Source of the DNA: Xiphias gladius
Taxonomy: Eukaryota > Chordata > Actinopteri > Istiophoriformes > Xiphiidae
Direction of reading: 5' to 3'
NCBI RefSeq assembly: GCF_016859285.1
Contig: NC_053413.1
Span: forward strand, 22,188,939-22,252,938
DNA length: 64,000 bases
Each line of letters begins with the position of its first letter. The stretch's first letter is position 1. This document shows, one piece after another, positions 59,355 to 64,000 of this stretch. The notes beneath the pieces are model-generated. The model searched no databases and was not told the DNA's origin. It saw only the letters and a program-made list of their open reading frames with translations. The translations under genes and the position numbers were made by a program.

Positions 59355-61104
59355 CTGTGCAAAGACAGGCAACAGGCATATGCAGTACATTAACAACTAT
59401 GTACAAAAAAGACAAATTTAGAGGAAAAAACAAACAAACAAACAAACATTTGATGAGGTTGAGCTTGGAAAAATGGTTAAAAAAAACAAACAAAAAAACC
59501 TCAAAACTCAAATATAAAATATAAAAGCTTTCTAATTGAAAAAATAAAAAAGGACTATTAGTCATCTTTATTTTTTTAACACTCAGAATAGTCTGCATCT
59601 TCTTTACACAATCAAAAAAAGAACCCCTGTTTTTAGTCACAGTGTGAAAACTGAGCTGGATTCAAAAATAAAAGTGTAGATGACAGAGCACTGCGTCAGT
59701 ATGCTAAATACAGGGATCCATCAAGGAGCGCTGCCTTTATTACAGCAGACTAAGTTATGCAGTGTTGCCCTCTCCCACCCCAGGGTGTCATCAGTCTATG
59801 TGTGTGCATATAGCAGAGCTGTGCTTTAAGTCCTGTGGCAGGACCAGCCTGTGATGAATCCAACAGGGAAAATGACCTTTCCTCCTGTGCCAGAGATGTA
59901 GAAATCTGGCTTCACACCTTGTGGCTTTCAACATCCTGGCAGGACAGAAAACGGGAGATGCCATCAGCCGGAACACGATGCACAAGTGGCCAGATTTACC
60001 AGGACTTTAAACAGAGACGCGACAGTGAAACCAAGGACAAGGAGGAGACTGGCTGTGAATCAGTTATTACGCTCTAACCCACCTAGACAGAGCACTAAAG
60101 CTGTTAATAATTTCTACTTTAATTGCTTTTTATTAGTTATGGGACTCAGATAAACTTACTCAGATATGCCAATGTATAAAACATGCATTCGACTTCTATT
60201 GTGGGATCAGCTTCCTAGTAGGGCTTTGAGAAATACCCAGCCAGGATTTAGTGGCTGACTTCCAGGTTGAACGGTAGAGAGGGACTGATTTGTACTGGTT
60301 CATCGGGAGGATGACCTTTGTGCACCAATCAGGCTCTGGCGACGAGGCCTGCCTTGTTTGGCCCTTTTTTCTGTGTAACAAAAGGCACTGTTAGCACGCA
60401 CGCACGCACGCACACACACACAAAAGCTGCCATGGACTCGAGTTGCACTGGGTTACCAGACTATAAAAGATGGGATTATAATGGAGAGGAGGCCGCTAGA
60501 AGAAAAGGCAAAGAGAGAAACTGAACGAGTATGGATGATAGAGGAGGCAATCTCTGTGGCAAGGGAAGGGTGTACCGTGGATGAATCGATGGCTCTCTTT
60601 CTGTCTTTTTTCCACAACCAACCCTCCCTTGCCTTAGACAAGAGTGAGTGGGAGGAACAGCAGCGGACGCCTACACCCGGTTACCAAGGCTGCCGACTGC
60701 ATTAAGCCGCCTCTCTGCAACCCATGCAGCTCTCAGCACCCCTCTCTTCCTGCTGGGCTGACAGGCACAGTGCGTTCACGCCATCGAGTGTGGCTAGGAT
60801 GCAGTGAGCGGCGTCACGCGCTGCGGTGACGGCCTCTCCTGTCACGACCTGACCCGCAAGAGCAGACACTGCACCTCCCACCTGCCTGCACATCGACCTT
60901 AACCTTGATAACCACAGGGAAAAGGGCAAGTGAAAGGAGGGGCAATGCCATCTGTTCAGCATCACCCATGACAGAGCCACTTATGGGTCAATGCTTTCAA
61001 AAGAGGAATAAAAATATATGACATGAGAGTAAACTAAAGAATTGAATTTGCAGCCGATATTGATGTGCAAAGTTGTATAAATGCAGGATTTCCTGCAGCA
61101 TTTC

Positions 61105-61395
61105 ATCACATCTATAGTTACTAGTTACTTTGTTAATTCAGATTTTAAAACACATAATATATGACCAGTTTAAAAAAAATATGAAGCATTGTATAGACAA
61201 AAATACACAACATAGTATATAAAATAGTTAAAATGATCTCCACTTTGACTAACTACAACATCAAAATTATTTTTACACATTAATGCATATATAGTAGTAA
61301 AACAATGTCTCCAATAACATTGCATATATAAATGAATAACATTCTGTAAGGGGCCATTCTGCATAACCACTACTTTTAATTTTGAAACTTTAAAA
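61105..61395. repeat. Third copy of the 'TACTTAAGTAC'-type repeat family
   Basis: Blocks ATAGTTACTAGTTACTTTG, ACACATTAATGCATATATAG and GGGGCCATTCTGCATAACCA match the units at 36790-37830 in the same order, without their leading 150 bases. Confidence 0.6.
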
Positions 61396-61604
61396 CAGCT
61401 ATAAATCGATATTTTTACAATAACCATTTATCAAATTACAATATTAAAAACAATTCGACAGGGTGAAAGGAGTTACTTGTAGTGATAAACCTAAAGAGAG
61501 TTATCAGCAAAATCTTCAGCTACCCTCATTTCAGCTCACTGTTTAACTGTCCGCGTCCAAATCTACTCTTTGGGTTCATTCTCGGCGCTCACTCAACGTT
61601 TTTT

Positions 61605-61995
61605 TTTTTTTTTCCCCAGACACAGTCAGGGAGCTGTTTTCAGCAGAAAGCTCTAAAATCCCACTCTGCTCTACCTGCTCAGCACCAAACGGCGGACAGA
61701 GGCAGTTAGTGACGAGCTGGTGAACATGGTGGAGAATTTAGCAGCTAAAGAGCCAGATATTTTCCTCAGCAGTTGGTAGAGACCAAAAACAGACCTAAAA
61801 GAGAGTGAATATTGGACTTCCATTTGCTAAGTGGCTAAAAATATGACTCAGAGTGAATTATAATGTTGCTCCATTACTGCTGGATTTGTAAATAAGCAGC
61901 TGTATACTAACAAATTCACCATATCAACGTAAAAAGGGGATGATCTGCTTCCACTGCCCCAAAGTGGCCAAAACAAAATTCGTTACTGCAGGTTT
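61605..61995. repeat. Probable interspersed repeat, unnamed
   Basis: Phrases such as GGGAGCTGTTTTCAGCAGAAA, TTAGCAGCTAAAGAGCCAGA and ATGTTGCTCCATTACTGCTGG are familiar as high-copy fish repeat sequence. It lacks coding potential, and I cannot place it in a named family. Confidence 0.4.
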
Positions 61996-62159
61996 AACTG
62001 GGCTTGGACATGTTATGGAGTGTATTACACATTGTGGTATTTTTACATTTACTTAGGCAAAGGATTTAAATGCTTCTTCCACAACTTCCGCTAGCACGTT
62101 GCTAAATCGAGTGGGCAATGCTTACCACCAGTGCTAACCAATTTCATGGGGGAAAAACA

Positions 62160-62432
62160 ATGAAATGTAGTAATTTTCTGATTTTTAAGACAACACTCGT
62201 TACTTTAGAAAAAAAGTTCTGATCTCACATCTGGATTTGCCGCTTTTCTTTGTTTTATATAATTGCAGACTTTTTGGTTTTGGTCTGTTGGTAGGCCATG
62301 ACAGACATCGGAAGACATCACCTTCAGCTCTGGATAACTGTGAGGTGTTAGTTTTGTTATTAATCAATTAATCGATAAAATAATTAACAGATTAATCAAT
62401 AATTACAAAAATAATTTGTTAGTTGCATCCCT
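62160..62432. repeat. GCTGCAACTAA-family repeat
   Basis: Contains TGGTTTTGGTCTGTTGGTAG, GAAGACATCACCTTCAGCTC, TTAATCAATTAATCGATAA and the right end TGTTAGTTGCATCCCTA. The left end is lost. Confidence 0.55.
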
Positions 62433-64000
62433 ACTAAACTCCCAACGGAGAAGCTGTTTATTACTTTTAACTAGTGCCTTCTGACCGTACCAGCGCACAA
62501 AAAACATAACTACTCAATTGCAATTACAGCTTTGTCCCATTGAGCAAAGTGCAAATAGTTCAGCAGCTCTAAAAATAATCTGTAATTAAACAAAATGAGA
62601 GTGATTTGTCAAGCAGACATTGTGAAATTTGATAATCGTACAGGTAGTTAATCTCCTCTCTACAAATCTCCACCTGCATGTACTCTCTACACTTAAATTA
62701 GAGATCACTTCTCCTGCCTGTGTTTGAAGAGAGGTATCGCTAGATAAATACAGCCTTTAACTGGATGTCCCTGTGAATTATACCCTGCAGTGTAGCAGTG
62801 GTGACTAAAAGCTTGGGAAACCTGTTTCTTTGGCAACTGAGCTGCTGTCTATTTAAAGCCTCTTCAAAAGGTCCTTTAATGGCGGAAAAGAGGGTAAGAA
62901 AGATTAAACAGAGAATATCACGCTCACAGTGGGGATTCACTCGTTTCCCATTTCCTGTATTCATCTACTGTTGTTTCTGCGTTGGGTGTTTTAGTAGTTA
63001 ACAGGGCATGCTGATGTAAGCTCTGTGTATTGTGGTGTGGCGGAGTTTTAAACAGGAAATCACATTCATCAGCATTTAAGCCTGTGTAATCATTTACCTC
63101 ACTGCGGATGCGAGATGTTTCATAAAGGTGGGTCAGGAAAGCAGGGCTGATTGTGAACAAACTAAACCAGGAATAGTCTGCTTCATTAAGCCAAATCGGA
63201 GCTACTGTGATCAGTGCAATTATAAGCACATATGTTGACTAGGAATTCTGTGCAGATACTTCAGAAGGAAAACAATTCAAGGTCAGATTTTAGGCAAATA
63301 ATAACTGCAATATATGCCAAAATGTGAAGTTCAGAGTTTAACTACATAAGACGCAAAGCTTATGTCAAAACACAGTGTTTTCAGACTGACTGTAACACCG
63401 GTTTAGCCAGAAACATAACCCTACCAGCACCAGGCTAGTCTGCCAGGATATACTTTCATGGTAACATGGTGATCACACTTATCTAAACCACCTTTAAGAA
63501 ACAGAAATGCATTAAAATGAGCCTGATTGACTGAAGTAAACCCGGTTTAGCTGGTCTCCTTGCTTTATGAAACATTCTCCTGGATACACCAAGAAAAAAC
63601 TGGAATCCATGAGAATTAAACTACAGAAAACTCAATGTGTGTGTTTTTCTACTACTTCAGAGACAAAAAGCAGCTACGTAAAGCCCTATGAGAGATTATT
63701 TACTACTATCACATGAGACAGAGGGCTGTTACAACAACCAGAGGTCAAACTCTCCTCTGATGAAACCACTACACCCACCCCAGACAAGTGATAAATGTTA
63801 GTTTTCTCTTTCTATCCACAGTTGTTTTGTCTTCAGCACCACATTGATCCTCATAAAGGCCGACGTAAAAACCTGAAATCACCTCTGAAAACCTGCTGTT
63901 GTTGGTCAGTGGGCTCTGGTGCCGTGACAACGCTTTCCTCGGCATCACTGCTGGTAAACAACCACTTAAATCACTGTGAAACCAGATCCAAGCCAGTCAG

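Larger units (their letters stand above)
59355..64000. other. Right flank, probably gipc2 intron 1; repeats but no recognised exon
   Basis: The gipc2 exon edge at 59354 needs an upstream exon, and none resembling the GIPC N-terminus was found up to 64000. Recognised content: a CGCA/CA tract at 60395-60422, a GC-richer stretch at 60640-60920 with unrecognised short frames, and repeats at 61105-61395, 61605-61995 and 62160-62432. A region around 63110-63600 has inverted-repeat-like phrases (AAACTAAACCAGG / CCCGGTTTAGCTGG) and may be another old element. Confidence 0.5.

Noticed and set aside
60702..60980. 92-codon minus-strand frame in the right flank, considered as gipc2 exon 1
   Set aside because: Does not resemble the GIPC N-terminal region and lacks a donor in the phase required by the acceptor at 59354.

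Overview
This is eukaryotic nuclear DNA from a vertebrate, almost certainly a teleost fish. Evidence: AT-rich sequence, genes split into many short exons with GT/AG junctions, long (CA)n/(GT)n microsatellites, Tc1/mariner relics and many old interspersed repeats of kinds common in fish genomes. All gene names come from recognising the translated exons by eye; no search was run. No prokaryotic operon, CRISPR array or viral gene is visible.

Layout, left to right. (1) 1-2.3 kb: flank with a decayed Tc1/mariner transposase 3' part. (2) 2.3-34.7 kb, minus strand: zfyve9 (SARA), 17 coding exons giving 1,200 codons, start codon at 23,953 and a noncoding first exon near 34.6 kb in a CpG-rich promoter. 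(3) 34.8-38.4 kb: intergenic DNA with a CpG-rich patch carrying an alanine/CAG repeat, and an old ~0.65 kb tandem duplication. (4) 38.4-44.1 kb, minus: btf3l4, five coding exons, 158 codons. (5) 45.1-51.9 kb, plus: txndc12 (ERp18/19-type ER thioredoxin), seven exons, 173 codons, WCGAC active site and C-terminal GDEL. It is divergent from btf3l4 across about 1 kb. (6) ~51.9-59.35 kb, minus: the last five exons of a GIPC-family PDZ gene, best fit gipc2, tail-to-tail with txndc12. Its first exon lies beyond the window or was not found. (7) 59.4-64 kb: apparently intronic, with repeats only.

The genes are separate housekeeping or signalling units, not one pathway. SARA is an endosomal PI3P-binding scaffold for TGF-beta receptors and Smad2/3. 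BTF3L4 is a NAC-beta-like protein. TXNDC12 is an ER oxidoreductase. GIPC proteins link membrane cargo to myosin VI. Order and orientation of zfyve9-btf3l4-txndc12 match human 1p32.3 as I know it; the gipc2 junction does not.

I found no clearly undescribed system. The better leads are an intronic antisense ORF ending at a splice-donor-like site, the alanine-repeat CpG patch, the diverged tandem duplication, Tc1-derived miniature elements, and simple repeats that form the 3' splice sites of txndc12.
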